Assembly: GCA_013044245.1 (NCBI GenBank)
Contig: JABEVK010000066.1
Coordinates: 1 to 56,881, forward strand
Source of the DNA: Spirochaetales bacterium
GTDB lineage: Bacteria > Spirochaetota > Spirochaetia > JABEVK01
DNA length: 56,881 nucleotides
Reading direction: 5' to 3'
Positions 17,800 to 26,924 of this stretch are shown piece by piece. Each line of letters opens with the position of its first letter. Within the stretch, counting starts at the first letter, position 1. The notes under the pieces are model-generated. The model worked only from the letters and a program-made list of their open reading frames with translations, searched no databases and was not told the DNA's origin. The position numbers and the translations under genes were made by a program.

Positions 17800-19218
17800 C
17801 TAACCGAGCGCTTTTGCCAACAATTGATTGACCAAAGCGGGCGCGGCACGGCCTCCGGTAGCCTGCATCACCTGCCCGACCAAAAAGCCTTTTTGGCGTT
17901 GATCACCAGCACGAATGGCCTCGACCACACCGGAATGCTCGGTAAACACCTTCTCCAGAATGGGTTGAAGCTGACTTTCGGTGGTGATGGCCTCCCAGCC
18001 TTTTTCTTTGACAAGAGTTTCAGGGTCTTTATTTTCTTCAAACACCGCAATCAATAATTGTTTGGCAATCTTAATATGGATACGGCCCGATTCCAAAAGA
18101 GTCACCAGCTGAGCCAGTCGGGCACTCGACAAGGGACTGGCTTCGAGGGTGAGATCAAAATGTTTAAGCTCTTTCTGGACGTCGCCCATCAACCAGTTGG
18201 CCACTGAAGCGCCTTGACCGCTGGCTTTTGCTGTTGTTTCAAAGTAATCGGCCAGCGTCTTCGATTCACTGACAAAGTCTGCCTGCTCGGCGCTTAGCCC
18301 CCACGTCGTTTTCAGACGTTCACGGCGGGCCAGCGGTAGTTCAACCTGCAAGCTGTCGACGAGCCGAAGAAAGTCAGCGGATGGCACAAAGGGCGGTAAA
18401 TCAGGCTCGGGGAAGTATCGATAATCGTGACTAGACTCTTTACTGCGCATGGACTCGGTCACATCCCGGTTCTCGTTCCACAGTCGGGTTTCTTGAACAA
18501 TTCGTGTACCGGCCTCAAACTGGGCACTTTGCCGTTTGAACTCAAACTCAAGGGCTTTGCGGACAAAACGACTCGAGTTAAGGTTTTTGACCTCAACCTT
18601 AGTCCCCAAACCGCCCCCCGTCTTGTTGATCGAGATATTGGCGTCACAACGGAGCGAACCTTCTTCCATGTTCCCATCCGAGACATGAAGGTAGCGAACC
18701 AAACGCTGAAAGTACTGAAGAAACTTTTCGGCCTCTTCGCCGCCCGAAAGATCCGGTTCGGTGACGATTTCAAGAAGGGGGTAGCCGGTTCGGTTGTAAT
18801 CGCACAAGCTCATGTCGCCTGCATGTATCATCTTGCCGGCGTCCTCTTCGAGGTGGACGTCGTGAATGCGGATTCTCTTGGTCACCCCTTCAGCGAGCGG
18901 GACATCGATAAATCCGTTTTCGCCGACAGGGTCGCTAAATTGGCTGATCTGGTAGTTTTTTGGAAGGTCGGGGTAGAAGTAGTTTTTACGCTCAAAGAGG
19001 GTGCGTGGCGAAAGCCGACAGTTAAGCGACTGGGCCACCACGTAGGCGAGCTTGATGGCCTCTTCGTTCAACACGGGCAAAACCCCGGGGTAACCCAGAC
19101 AGACTGGACAAACATTGGTGTTAGGTTCGTCCCCGTAATGCGCCTTACACGAGCAGAAAACCTTGCTCTTGGTTAATAGGTGGATGTGGATTTCCAAACC
19201 GACAAAGGTGTCGTACAT
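17800..19218 (-). CDS. gatB: Asp/Glu-tRNA amidotransferase subunit B
   Basis: The GatB subunit binds the misacylated tRNA and activates the carboxylate by phosphorylation. Signatures: VGLEIHIHLLTKSKVFC, the zinc-type cysteines in CPVCLGYPGVLPVLN, RIRIHDVHLEEDAGK, SLRCDANISI and a helical YqeY-like tail (VNQLLAKALG). ATG 19218 overlaps the gatA stop (TGATG) and has GGAG seven bases upstream. The longer track start is rejected. Length is 472 residues. Confidence 0.96.
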   Translation of the reverse strand: MYDTFVGLEIHIHLLTKSKVFCSCKAHYGDEPNTNVCPVCLGYPGVLPVLNEEAIKLAYVVAQSLNCRLSPRTLFERKNYFYPDLPKNYQISQFSDPVGENGFIDVPLAEGVTKRIRIHDVHLEEDAGKMIHAGDMSLCDYNRTGYPLLEIVTEPDLSGGEEAEKFLQYFQRLVRYLHVSDGNMEEGSLRCDANISINKTGGGLGTKVEVKNLNSSRFVRKALEFEFKRQSAQFEAGTRIVQETRLWNENRDVTESMRSKESSHDYRYFPEPDLPPFVPSADFLRLVDSLQVELPLARRERLKTTWGLSAEQADFVSESKTLADYFETTAKASGQGASVANWLMGDVQKELKHFDLTLEASPLSSARLAQLVTLLESGRIHIKIAKQLLIAVFEENKDPETLVKEKGWEAITTESQLQPILEKVFTEHSGVVEAIRAGDQRQKGFLVGQVMQATGGRAAPALVNQLLAKALG

Positions 19219-20612
19219 CAAAGACTCCAGTCCAGGGAGGTTCCCGGGCAATCCGCCGGGGGTACAGCCTCGGCAAAACGATCGGCGACCTCAAAGAGGC
19301 GCCCTTCCTCAAAGACAGGGGCCAGAACCTGTAGACCAACAGGGAGCCCATCAGCCAAACCGGCGGGAAAGCTTAACCCCGGTTGCCCGGTCAAGTTCGC
19401 CGTTACGGTGAACTTATCGGCCAATTTCTGTTGAAATGAGGTCATCGTGGTATCGCCATGAGCAAAGGCCGTGGTAGGAAACGTTGGCGAAAGAAAGACA
19501 TCGGCTTCTTCAAAGATCCGGTCAAAGTCTCGGCGAATAGCGGTGCGGACCTTTTGAGCCTTGGTATAATATTGGTCCTGGAACCCACTGCGCAGAACAT
19601 ACGACCCTAACAGGATCCGAGTTTTTACCTCGTCGCCAAAACCGGCGGTCCGCGCTTTACGAATCAGGTCTTCGGGGTTTTCGGCATATTCGGGGCGAAG
19701 GCCGTAGCGAATGCCATTAAACCGCGCCAGGTTAGCACTGGCCTCTGCGGTAGCGATGGTATAATACGCGCTCACGGCATACTCGAGAGTGGGCAGTTCT
19801 ACTTCGACCACCGTGTAACCCAGCTTTTTCAAGGTTGCTAAGGACTCACGGTAGATTGTTTCGACCCCGGGCGCTAACCCGGTCAGATTTTTCAAAACAC
19901 CAATTTTGCGTACCGGACGAGCAGGGCCCGGCTCACTCTTAAGTGAGGTTTGGTCATTCCCATCCTCGCCTTTTATTATGTCATAAACGGCGCGGGTAAG
20001 GCCTACAGATTTCGCGAGTACACCAATCACTTCAAGCGACGAGGCATAGGCGGTAAGACCAAAACGGCTCACCGTTCCGTACGTGGGTTTCAGGCCGTAC
20101 ACCCCACAGAATGAGGCTGGTTGTCGAACCGACCCCCCGGTATCACTGCCCAAGGCAAAGGGAACCTGCCCTGCCGCAACACAGGCGGCACTGCCTCCGG
20201 ACGAACCCCCGGCCACTCGGGTCACATCCCAGGGGTTGTTGGTTTTTCCCAGAGCGGAATTGTCGGTAGAGGAACCCATACCGAACTCATCCAAGTTGGT
20301 TTTTCCCACAGGGCGAGCCCCAGCATCAATCAGCTTTTGTACTGCAGTTGCCGTGTAGGGGCTGGTTAACCCCTCGAGCATTTTACTGCCACAGGTCAAG
20401 GGAAACTCTACCACGGCGATATTGTCTTTGACGCCGAACGGCAAGCCTGCTACTGGACTATCCCCTGAGGGGGCTGACGAAGTTGAGGTAGGTTTGTACT
20501 GAGGATTAAAGCTGAGAAAAGCGCCAATTTTGGCTTCCCAGGCCTTCGCATACGCGGTGTAGGAGGCTGATTTTTCAGAAAAGCGCCTCCACGAGTCTTC
20601 GAGTTTCGCCAT
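19218..20612 (-). CDS. gatA: Asp/Glu-tRNA amidotransferase subunit A
   Basis: Amidase-signature subunit that releases ammonia from glutamine. The Ser-cisSer-Lys triad is visible as Lys in PFGVKDNIAV, and the serines in TRVAGGSSGGSAACVAAG; GSDTGGSVRQPASFCG and LKPTYGTVSRFGL complete the family core. Length is 464 residues. AGGAGACC precedes ATG 20612. It lies nine bases after gatC and overlaps gatB. Confidence 0.97.
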   Translation of the reverse strand: MAKLEDSWRRFSEKSASYTAYAKAWEAKIGAFLSFNPQYKPTSTSSAPSGDSPVAGLPFGVKDNIAVVEFPLTCGSKMLEGLTSPYTATAVQKLIDAGARPVGKTNLDEFGMGSSTDNSALGKTNNPWDVTRVAGGSSGGSAACVAAGQVPFALGSDTGGSVRQPASFCGVYGLKPTYGTVSRFGLTAYASSLEVIGVLAKSVGLTRAVYDIIKGEDGNDQTSLKSEPGPARPVRKIGVLKNLTGLAPGVETIYRESLATLKKLGYTVVEVELPTLEYAVSAYYTIATAEASANLARFNGIRYGLRPEYAENPEDLIRKARTAGFGDEVKTRILLGSYVLRSGFQDQYYTKAQKVRTAIRRDFDRIFEEADVFLSPTFPTTAFAHGDTTMTSFQQKLADKFTVTANLTGQPGLSFPAGLADGLPVGLQVLAPVFEEGRLFEVADRFAEAVPPADCPGTSLDWSL

Positions 20613-20621
20613 GGAGGTCTC

Positions 20622-20912
20622 CTATAGGACGTTCGGGATCACGATAAAACGATCTTCTAGCTCGGGAGCCCTTTCGAGGGCTGCATCCGCCAGAGTACTG
20701 GGCGTCACGGTATCGGGACGAACGCGGTTGGCTTTCACAAAGGCGTGGGTGGTGGGTTCAAGGCCGTCTGTATCGACCTCTTTCATTTTTTCAAAGTACG
20801 AAACCATCTGAGTCACTTCCCGGCCCAGGCGTTCCAGTTCAGCGGGGGTAAAGGCGATTTGTGCCAGCTCCGCCGTAATTTCTAGCTCGCGAATGTCCAT
20901 AATGTGTTTCAT
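20622..20912 (-). CDS. gatC: Asp/Glu-tRNA amidotransferase subunit C
   Basis: Small chaperone-like subunit linking GatA and GatB (about 96 residues): ITAELAQIAFTPAELERLGREVTQMVSYFEKM then GLEPTTHA. Start choice is uncertain: TTG 20939, ATG 20912 or ATG 20900. The family normally begins near the last two. A promoter-like TTGACA at 20939-20934, with TTAATG 18 bases on, overlaps the upstream gene's stop. A transcript from it would begin too late to use ATG 20912 and would favour ATG 20900. Confidence 0.92.
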   Translation of the reverse strand: MKHIMDIRELEITAELAQIAFTPAELERLGREVTQMVSYFEKMKEVDTDGLEPTTHAFVKANRVRPDTVTPSTLADAALERAPELEDRFIVIPNVL

Positions 20913-20935
20913 TAACACAGGAAGCTTTTCTTTTG

Positions 20936-21985
20936 TCAAGTTTTGGCGGGACGCTGGGGAAGGCCTACCCCTGTCGCGGGGCGTTCCAGTTGAACGCTGT
21001 GCCTAAAGCGGAACAACTGAGCCGGTCGCCCCGTTGTCGAGGAATCCTTGCCCTCGGCCTCTTTGACCAAGCCCCCCTGCAATAAAAGACGGCGAAAGTT
21101 TTGTTTGTGAAGAACGACCCCCGACAGAGCCTCGACGACGCGCTGAAGCTGAAGCAAGCTAAAGACCTGACCAACCAGCTCAAAAACAACGGGTCGGTAC
21201 CGAATCTTGGCGCGCAGGCGGCCCATGGTCGAAGCCAGAATACGACGATGATCGCCTTCCATCGGCAAACCCAACCGAACATCTTGCGAACTGAACTCGG
21301 TCTCGGCCATCCCTTGCTGAGTAATAGGGAGGAGGTCACGCTCGGTTTCAGGGTAGGAATGCCAATCGCGCTGGCTTTCGGATACCAAGCCGGCTTCATA
21401 CAACAGCTCAAAGCGCGGCAAAACTTTTTCGGGGTCCCAAGTGGATTTTCCCGTGCCAAACGCCACAGCGACCCTTTGTTCACACGAAAGCCTTGCATCG
21501 CCCTCGCGTTGAGAACACCATGAGTCCAGCCGAGGTAAAATGACTTCATCAAGAACGGCCGGTCTCCCTTTGCGATGATCTTCCCAGGGGAGAAAATCAT
21601 ACCAATCACGCCAAACGCCCGCCCGAGTTTGCGACGGAGCATCAGGGCCCACCAGGGCAAGGTAACCAACCGTCAGTAATCGTCGACGCCGCTCCAAGCG
21701 GACAGGATCGCGGTGCCGGTTGCCAAAAGTGTATAGTTGTTCCACATAGCCCAACGACAAACCACTCAGTTCATCGACCCAGGCACGCACGGCCAAGTCC
21801 AGAGTCCGATGTTTTCCCGGATCAAAGGGTCCAAACGGCAAAGCTAGGGTTTGGTCCTGCGGCTCACTCAGTCCGTGAGTCGGTGCACACAGCCCAGGAA
21901 CGGTAAGCACCGCCACCCGGCCATCACGAACCGACACCACCACCGCTGATAAACCCAGGTCTACCGTCCAAACTTGTTCCGCCAT
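20936..21985 (-). CDS. NrtR-like regulator: Nudix-type N-terminal domain with C-terminal winged helix
   Basis: 349 residues. The N-terminal part reads like a degenerate Nudix sensor (LSAVVVSVRDGRVAVLTVPG, LDLAVRAWVDEL), followed by VEQLYTFGNRHRDP and TVGYLALVG, which are typical of NrtR proteins. The C-terminal segment LHKQNFRRLLLQGGLVKEAEG ... GRPAQLFRF is the NrtR winged helix. NrtR proteins sense ADP-ribose or related nucleotides and repress NAD genes; nadA-nadB lie 12 kb away behind a palindrome. The extra length resembles the longer NAD-regulator variants I recall from Alphaproteobacteria. It sits between a permease and gatC in one run. No clear ribosome site precedes ATG 21985. Confidence 0.72.
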   Translation of the reverse strand: MAEQVWTVDLGLSAVVVSVRDGRVAVLTVPGLCAPTHGLSEPQDQTLALPFGPFDPGKHRTLDLAVRAWVDELSGLSLGYVEQLYTFGNRHRDPVRLERRRRLLTVGYLALVGPDAPSQTRAGVWRDWYDFLPWEDHRKGRPAVLDEVILPRLDSWCSQREGDARLSCEQRVAVAFGTGKSTWDPEKVLPRFELLYEAGLVSESQRDWHSYPETERDLLPITQQGMAETEFSSQDVRLGLPMEGDHRRILASTMGRLRAKIRYRPVVFELVGQVFSLLQLQRVVEALSGVVLHKQNFRRLLLQGGLVKEAEGKDSSTTGRPAQLFRFRHSVQLERPATGVGLPQRPAKT

Positions 21986-21994
21986 GGCCGTAGT

Positions 21995-23218
21995 TTACGG
22001 CTTTTGAGCAAAATACGGAAGGGTCAACCAACCCGCAGTCAGGGCAATACTTAAAACCGCCAAGGGCAAACCTGTCTTCAAATACTCACGAAAGGTGAGC
22101 TTAATCCCATAAGGACGCGCCGTTTCTGCAACAATTAAATTGGCTACAGAGCCTAACAACGTGAGGTTTCCTGCCAAGGTCGAGGCCGCCGCTAACACCA
22201 GCCAAGCTTTTGACGGGTCAGCCAGCGTGGGGATCAAGGGCTTGAGCACCATGACGGCAGGAACATTACTGATGAAGTTGCTGAGTAATGCTGAAACCGC
22301 CGAAAACAGCCCCCAGTTTTCTGCCAAAAAAGGCCTCGACCACGCTAAAAGCGCCTTAAAGCCGCCTGTACTTTCGACGGCCCGCGTAATGATGAACAGT
22401 GCCGCAAAAAACAATAAAAGCGTCCCGTCGATTTTTCCCAAAACCTTGACCGGCTTGACCCGTCGCGTGACCAAAAGGAGAGCCGCTCCGGCCAGCGCCG
22501 AGAGGGCCAAGGGCCAACCTAAAAAAAAGCCCCCGATCATGACGAGCAAAGCCAGACCGCTTTTCATCAGCAAGGCTTTGTGAACCCTTATTCGCTTCAG
22601 CACAGCGCCCGCCAAGGGCCGAGGACGAAGAGATTTTCGGTAAGTCCAGGACAACAACAGCCAGGCCAAACCCAGGGACAGTACCCCCGGAACAAAAAGC
22701 GCCGATGCAAAGGCCTCAAAACCCAGACCCGACGAGGTTGCGATCAGGATATTCTGAGGATTGCCAATCGGGGTCATCATCGAGCCGATGTTGGCGCTTA
22801 CCGCCAAACCCATCAAGTATGGTAATGGATCTAGCTCAAGGGCCAAGGTGAGCTGTGCGACTAAGGGGGTAAACAGCAACACGACGGTATCGTTGATAAA
22901 GAGGGCGGAAAACAGGGCCCCCGCGACAATGACCAGAGCAAGAAAGCCTCTCGGAGAATGGGCAAAGCGGGCCAGAATTTGCCCGGCCAGCTCAAAAAAT
23001 CCCGCTAGCCGCAAATGGGCGGTAAACACCATCATCGCGAAAAGGAGCGCCAAGGTATTCAAATCGATGGCTTGGTACGCCGTGTTGAGCAGGATAACAC
23101 CCAACACCAAGACAACCACTGCACCAACAAGTGCGAAAGTCGCCCGGTTAAAATGAAAATAGGGAACCTCGCCAAGCGCCACACCGGCAAGGATCACGGC
23201 AAGCAAGGCCTCTACCAT
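21995..23218 (-). CDS. ArsB/NhaD-superfamily anion or ion transporter
   Basis: 407 residues with about eleven hydrophobic segments. The two re-entrant signature regions are IGSMMTPIGNPQNILIATSSG and NLTLLGSVANLIVAE, diagnostic of the ArsB/NhaD/SLC13 ion transporter superfamily. ALFINDTVVLLFTPL and LLSNFISNVPAVMVL also fit. The substrate is not predictable (dicarboxylate, sulfate, arsenite or Na+/H+ are all possible). GGGAG precedes ATG 23218, which overlaps the end of the yhhN-like gene. Confidence 0.85.
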   Translation of the reverse strand: MVEALLAVILAGVALGEVPYFHFNRATFALVGAVVVLVLGVILLNTAYQAIDLNTLALLFAMMVFTAHLRLAGFFELAGQILARFAHSPRGFLALVIVAGALFSALFINDTVVLLFTPLVAQLTLALELDPLPYLMGLAVSANIGSMMTPIGNPQNILIATSSGLGFEAFASALFVPGVLSLGLAWLLLSWTYRKSLRPRPLAGAVLKRIRVHKALLMKSGLALLVMIGGFFLGWPLALSALAGAALLLVTRRVKPVKVLGKIDGTLLLFFAALFIITRAVESTGGFKALLAWSRPFLAENWGLFSAVSALLSNFISNVPAVMVLKPLIPTLADPSKAWLVLAAASTLAGNLTLLGSVANLIVAETARPYGIKLTFREYLKTGLPLAVLSIALTAGWLTLPYFAQKP

Positions 23219-23847
23219 ACAAGAAAGCTCCCCATTAAAGACACCTGGGCTAGACCGTACAAAAGCATCACGAGGGCTTGAACAGTTTTTTGGGGTTTAA
23301 CAAAAACTTTAACCGTCAAAAGAACGTCCGAAAAGATGAATAGCAAGGACCCTACGACTCCGATGACAGCGGTGGGTCGGGACCCTGCAACCACCGAAAA
23401 CCAACTGGTCCAGCTCATCACGAAAATAACGAGCAGATAAATGAGAACGGGGATTTTCTGAACCCCCAGATAACGCCAAAGCCACAGCATCAAAATGCCC
23501 CCTGCGACCGAATAAGGTACCAAAAGCCAAAGCAACAACGGTTGAGTTAGCCCCCCCGAGACCTTCCAAAAGGCGACGGCATAGCAGACATTTCCCAAAA
23601 GAAAGGCAATTACCCCTGCTTTGAAGAAAATTTCTTTTTGTCCCAGCAAAAAGACGTCGCCCAAAAACCCGAAGACCAAGGCACCAACAACCCAACCGTT
23701 AGAAGGATTGGCCGAAAAGACATAGTAGAGGATGAGCAACGGCATTAAAAGTGGTTTTGTACACCGATCGCCGTGCTGACTTTGACGGACGGCAAACATC
23801 ATATTGGCCGCTAAAACGACTGCGAAACACCCTAAGAGCCACGCCAT
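23212..23847 (-). CDS. YhhN/TMEM86-family membrane protein (lysoplasmalogenase-like)
   Basis: Eight predicted hydrophobic helices and the family landmarks TKPLLMPLLILYY, FGFLGDVFLLG, FLLGNVCYAVAF and GSLLFIFSDVLLTV. Characterised relatives cleave the vinyl-ether bond of lysoplasmalogens, which is plausible for an anaerobe with plasmalogen lipids. ATG 23847 is preferred because of GGGGG just upstream; ATG 23865 is an alternative. The track's TTG 23883 is unlikely. First gene of the leftward yhhN - permease - NrtR-like - gatCAB - aspS run. Confidence 0.83.
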   Translation of the reverse strand: MAWLLGCFAVVLAANMMFAVRQSQHGDRCTKPLLMPLLILYYVFSANPSNGWVVGALVFGFLGDVFLLGQKEIFFKAGVIAFLLGNVCYAVAFWKVSGGLTQPLLLWLLVPYSVAGGILMLWLWRYLGVQKIPVLIYLLVIFVMSWTSWFSVVAGSRPTAVIGVVGSLLFIFSDVLLTVKVFVKPQKTVQALVMLLYGLAQVSLMGSFLVW

Positions 23848-23947
23848 AAAACCCCCAACGTACATTACCCTGTTGTGCAACACCTTTTGAGCTTAGGCCA
23901 AACCGCTTACCCTTGACAGCTATCTCCCGAGGCCGGATATTCAAGAA

Positions 23948-25231
23948 ATGGGAATTTCATTACTTTTTATAGGCCTGCTTTTTTTTATTGCCCACTCCCT
24001 AGTCTTTCTGTTTAAGAGTACCAAAATCCCCGATGTGTTCTTTTTGATTTTGCTAGGGTTTTTAGCCGGTCCTGTTTTCGGCTTTGTGAACCTGAAAGAC
24101 TTCGGCCAAGTCGGCAACGTCTTAAGCACGTTTGCGTTAGTCCTGCTGTTATTTGAGGGAGGAACCCACCTCAGCCCCAAGACACTGTCACAGTCTTTGA
24201 AAGGAACGATGGGCCTCACCCTCACAACATTTTTTGCTACCGCCGCCTTAGCCGCCGCCGTCAGCTACTTTTTTATGGGCTTTTCGGTTTTAGGCGCCCT
24301 CACCCTTGGCACAATATTGGGAGGGATTTCTCCGGCCGTCGTTATTCCTTTAGCCAAGTATTTGGGTTTGTCTGATAACAACCAGACCTCGGTGATCCTC
24401 GAATCCGCCGTTACAGATGTGCTTTCGATCATCCTTACGTTCACCCTCATTAATCTGGGTACCGGCCAACATTTCGAAGTAGGCCCCATGATTGGGCAGA
24501 TTCTTTCTGCGTTTCTCTTTGCCGTCATCATTGGCCTTTTGGGCAGTTTAGTGTGGATCCTAGTTCTTAATTCGATTCGCGTCATTCCCAATACTGTTTT
24601 TTCCACCTTGGCGTTTGGGCTAGTCCTCTACGGGCTCACCGAATTTTTGGGTTTTTCGGGGGCTTTTGCGACATTAGCGTTCGGCTTTGGCCTAACGAAT
24701 CAGGTAGAGCTAGGTTTTCACAAGCTCCCCTTAGTCAAAAAAGGCAACCCAGCCAGTCTCACGGAGGTAGAAATGGGGTTTTTCAGCGAAGTGACGTTTC
24801 TGCTCAAAACTTTCTTTTTCTTTTACTTAGGCATCTCGTTCCAATGGCAAGGGTTAAACGCTCTTCCTTTTATTTTGGCGTTCTTGGTCGCCTTGTTTAT
24901 CGTCCGCCCCTTTTTAACCAGCTTCTTTTTGCGTCGCAAAGCTGGCAAGCGCGAGGGTGCCCTGATTGCAGTCTTAGTTCCTAAGGGCTTAGCCTCAGCT
25001 GTTTTGGCCACCATTCCCTTGGCACGAGGCCTACCTGATGGTCAACCGATTGCCAATTTTGCTGTCATTGCCGTCATCCTCAGTGTCGTATTTACTTCTG
25101 TCATGGTTCTTCTCGTAGAAAAAACCCCTGTGGCAAAACTCTACACGAGGCTTTTCAACGCCACCGACGCAACAATTCCTGAGGTTTCTGACAAAACTTC
25201 TCTCAGTAGTGTTCAAAACGAAAAATCTTGA
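23948..25231 (+). CDS. Cation:proton antiporter, CPA1/NhaP-like
   Basis: 427 residues, twelve or so membrane segments. Family features: FALVLLLFEGGTHLSPKTL, LGTILGGISPAVVIPLAKYLG and ESAVTDVLSIIL. At the ion-binding site the usual Asn-Asp pair reads Thr-Asp. VLVPKGLASAVLATIPLARG matches the late helix of the family. There is no C-terminal TrkA-type domain. The 3' end overlaps the convergent DUF4384-like gene by 29 bases. Confidence 0.87.
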   Translation: MGISLLFIGLLFFIAHSLVFLFKSTKIPDVFFLILLGFLAGPVFGFVNLKDFGQVGNVLSTFALVLLLFEGGTHLSPKTLSQSLKGTMGLTLTTFFATAALAAAVSYFFMGFSVLGALTLGTILGGISPAVVIPLAKYLGLSDNNQTSVILESAVTDVLSIILTFTLINLGTGQHFEVGPMIGQILSAFLFAVIIGLLGSLVWILVLNSIRVIPNTVFSTLAFGLVLYGLTEFLGFSGAFATLAFGFGLTNQVELGFHKLPLVKKGNPASLTEVEMGFFSEVTFLLKTFFFFYLGISFQWQGLNALPFILAFLVALFIVRPFLTSFFLRRKAGKREGALIAVLVPKGLASAVLATIPLARGLPDGQPIANFAVIAVILSVVFTSVMVLLVEKTPVAKLYTRLFNATDATIPEVSDKTSLSSVQNEKS

Positions 25232-25775
25232 CGTATTCAGGAAGACCCCAAAAAACCGGGCCGTTAATATTTGAAGGATGGTGGTGTGATTCATAAATCA
25301 TCGAATCACGAATTCGATCAACTCGGCCGACGGTCACATCCGAGTCGTCTATGCGGTTGATGGACTTCTTAAGGGTCTTGAGATAGGCCTCGAGTTCCGT
25401 TTGGCGATCCAACGATACGACAACGAGAAACTTTCCCAACCCAGCCGGAGGCTTGATCGGATACCAGCCATGGTCGGGGATATCATACCAGCGACCAGCC
25501 TGAATCCCTTGTTGGGCTAAAACGGTGATAAAGCCCTTGGTATTTTCGGCTAAAACATACAAAAAGGCATCCTGATCGGCTTCTAGATGAATTTGCAAGT
25601 TCTGCCCATCACGAAGGTAGTGCATTTCGTAGACATTCAGAGGCAGTTCCTCGACGTTCCCGCCGTCGTTACGAAACACTGCCATTCGCCACGATAGGCC
25701 TGCGGCAAACACAGGGGGTAAAAAACCAACTCCCAGCAACAAAAGTAGAATCCAGGGTCGCATTTTGCTTAGCAT
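25203..25775 (-). CDS. Exported DUF4384-like protein
   Basis: Signal peptide MRPWILLLLLGVGFLPPVFA, then one domain with YLRDGQNLQIHLEADQDAFLYVLAE and GLGKFLVVVSLDRQ, which fits the DUF4384 surface-protein domain. The start is ATG 25775 (nine bases after AAAGGAGG); the ATG at 25784 abuts that site. Function is unknown; relatives often accompany surface or secretion systems, which are not seen here. It follows marC by 15 bases. Confidence 0.65.
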   Translation of the reverse strand: MLSKMRPWILLLLLGVGFLPPVFAAGLSWRMAVFRNDGGNVEELPLNVYEMHYLRDGQNLQIHLEADQDAFLYVLAENTKGFITVLAQQGIQAGRWYDIPDHGWYPIKPPAGLGKFLVVVSLDRQTELEAYLKTLKKSINRIDDSDVTVGRVDRIRDSMIYESHHHPSNINGPVFWGLPEYVKIFRFEHY

Positions 25776-25790
25776 GGTACGCATCCTCCT

Positions 25791-26405
25791 TTAGGGGGCC
25801 ATTTTCAAGTGAAAAACATTGGCGATCCCATTCAAAAGAAAGCTCACACCAATTGCGGCGATAAAGATGTACATAATCCTTGAAATTATCAGACTGCCAA
25901 AGCGGCCCATTAGCCGATGAAGAATATTCGAGGCCCGCAAAATACCCCAAGATAGCGCCATCGCCGCCGTTAACGAAATCAGGGCGATAAGCCAGCCATC
26001 CCGGTCTAAGACCAAAATTGATGTGACGATGGCCCCAGGCCCTACCAACAGCGGAATCGCTAACGGAACCACTCCCATTTCCAGCACGTGATCGCCAGAA
26101 ATCGCATCATGGTGCTGAAAGGGCGTCAGAATCCGCTGGACGGCGATAACGGTTAGTAAAATTCCCCCCGCGATACGAAACTCATCAATAGTTATTTGAA
26201 AAAAGTACAGGAGTATGCCCTTACCAGTAAAGGTAAGAACTAACAGAGTAAGAAATCCTGCCGCCGCCGCTGTATTGAATAGCTTCTTCCTAAGGCGATC
26301 TTCTAACCCGTCGGTATATTCCAAAAAAATCGGCACGTTACCCAGCGGGTTGAGAATCGCTATCAGCGCCAGCGTTGAGTTAAAAATTAGTTCCCATGTG
26401 TTCAT
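25791..26405 (-). CDS. MarC family (UPF0056) integral membrane protein
   Basis: 204 residues, six hydrophobic helices, with family motifs ALIAILNPLGNVPIFL, FRIAGGILLTVIAVQRIL and VPLAIPLLVGPGAIVTSILV. Transport function is presumed but unproven in the family. It lies between the thioredoxin-like gene and the DUF4384-like gene, all leftward and closely spaced. Confidence 0.92.
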   Translation of the reverse strand: MNTWELIFNSTLALIAILNPLGNVPIFLEYTDGLEDRLRKKLFNTAAAAGFLTLLVLTFTGKGILLYFFQITIDEFRIAGGILLTVIAVQRILTPFQHHDAISGDHVLEMGVVPLAIPLLVGPGAIVTSILVLDRDGWLIALISLTAAMALSWGILRASNILHRLMGRFGSLIISRIMYIFIAAIGVSFLLNGIANVFHLKMAP

Positions 26406-26419
26406 GATTCACAGAGAGC

Positions 26420-26782
26420 TTACTCGGATTTTCCCGTTTCCAGCAAGCCTCGGAATTCATCTTCCCAAACATAGAACGATTCTGCCACCAGAGTTCCACC
26501 GTGATAATACCGAACATAGGGAATAGCATGGCTATGAAAGACATTTTCTTTAAACATACGAATCTCGTTGAACCGCTTATGCTTGTCATAGACCAACTGA
26601 AAGACTTTGGCACCCGTGTAATCGTCAGTTAGCCATGACGCCATATCCACCCATTCCGGGCACCAGCCTTGAGTCATGATGACCGCAACCTTTGGTGCGG
26701 CTTGGGTAATGCGGTCAGGAAATTCTTTTTTTTCAAAGAGTTCGTCGAGCGCATCGTCAGGAATCGATTGTGGTTTAGGCAT
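26420..26782 (-). CDS. Thioredoxin-fold protein with a single-cysteine WCPEW site
   Basis: The start ATG 26782 is set by GAGGAG six bases upstream and gives 120 residues; the longer track ORF extends 39 codons without a comparable site. VAVIMTQGWCPEWVDMASWL resembles the strand - active-site - helix of thioredoxin, but the second Cys of WCxxC is Trp. HAIPYVRYYHGGTLVAESFYVWEDEF fits the cis-Pro and following strands. It may be a monothiol or sensor variant. It is divergent from the hydrogenase maturation operon. Confidence 0.6.
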   Translation of the reverse strand: MPKPQSIPDDALDELFEKKEFPDRITQAAPKVAVIMTQGWCPEWVDMASWLTDDYTGAKVFQLVYDKHKRFNEIRMFKENVFHSHAIPYVRYYHGGTLVAESFYVWEDEFRGLLETGKSE

Positions 26783-26924
26783 GAGAATCTCCTCGTCGTA
26801 GTAAAGGTAGAAAATATTCTTCAAAGTATCACTGTCACACAGGATACGGAAATTCGATAATTTGTGAATTGTATCACTTGACATAATAATGCGCCTCAAG
26901 GCACAATAAACACATCTGAAGAAC

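Noticed and set aside
18427-19176. 249-residue plus-strand ORF antisense to gatB
   Set aside because: Shadow of gatB: no ribosome site, composition of a complementary frame, and gatB is unmistakable.
20965-21669. 234-residue ORF in another frame of the NrtR-like gene
   Set aside because: Cys/Trp/Arg-rich, no domain, and the overlapping 349-residue frame has clear winged-helix motifs.
21987-22001. GCCGTA-GTT-TACGGC palindrome before the NrtR-like gene as an autoregulatory site
   Set aside because: It does not resemble the nadA palindrome and overlaps the end of the upstream coding region; too little evidence.
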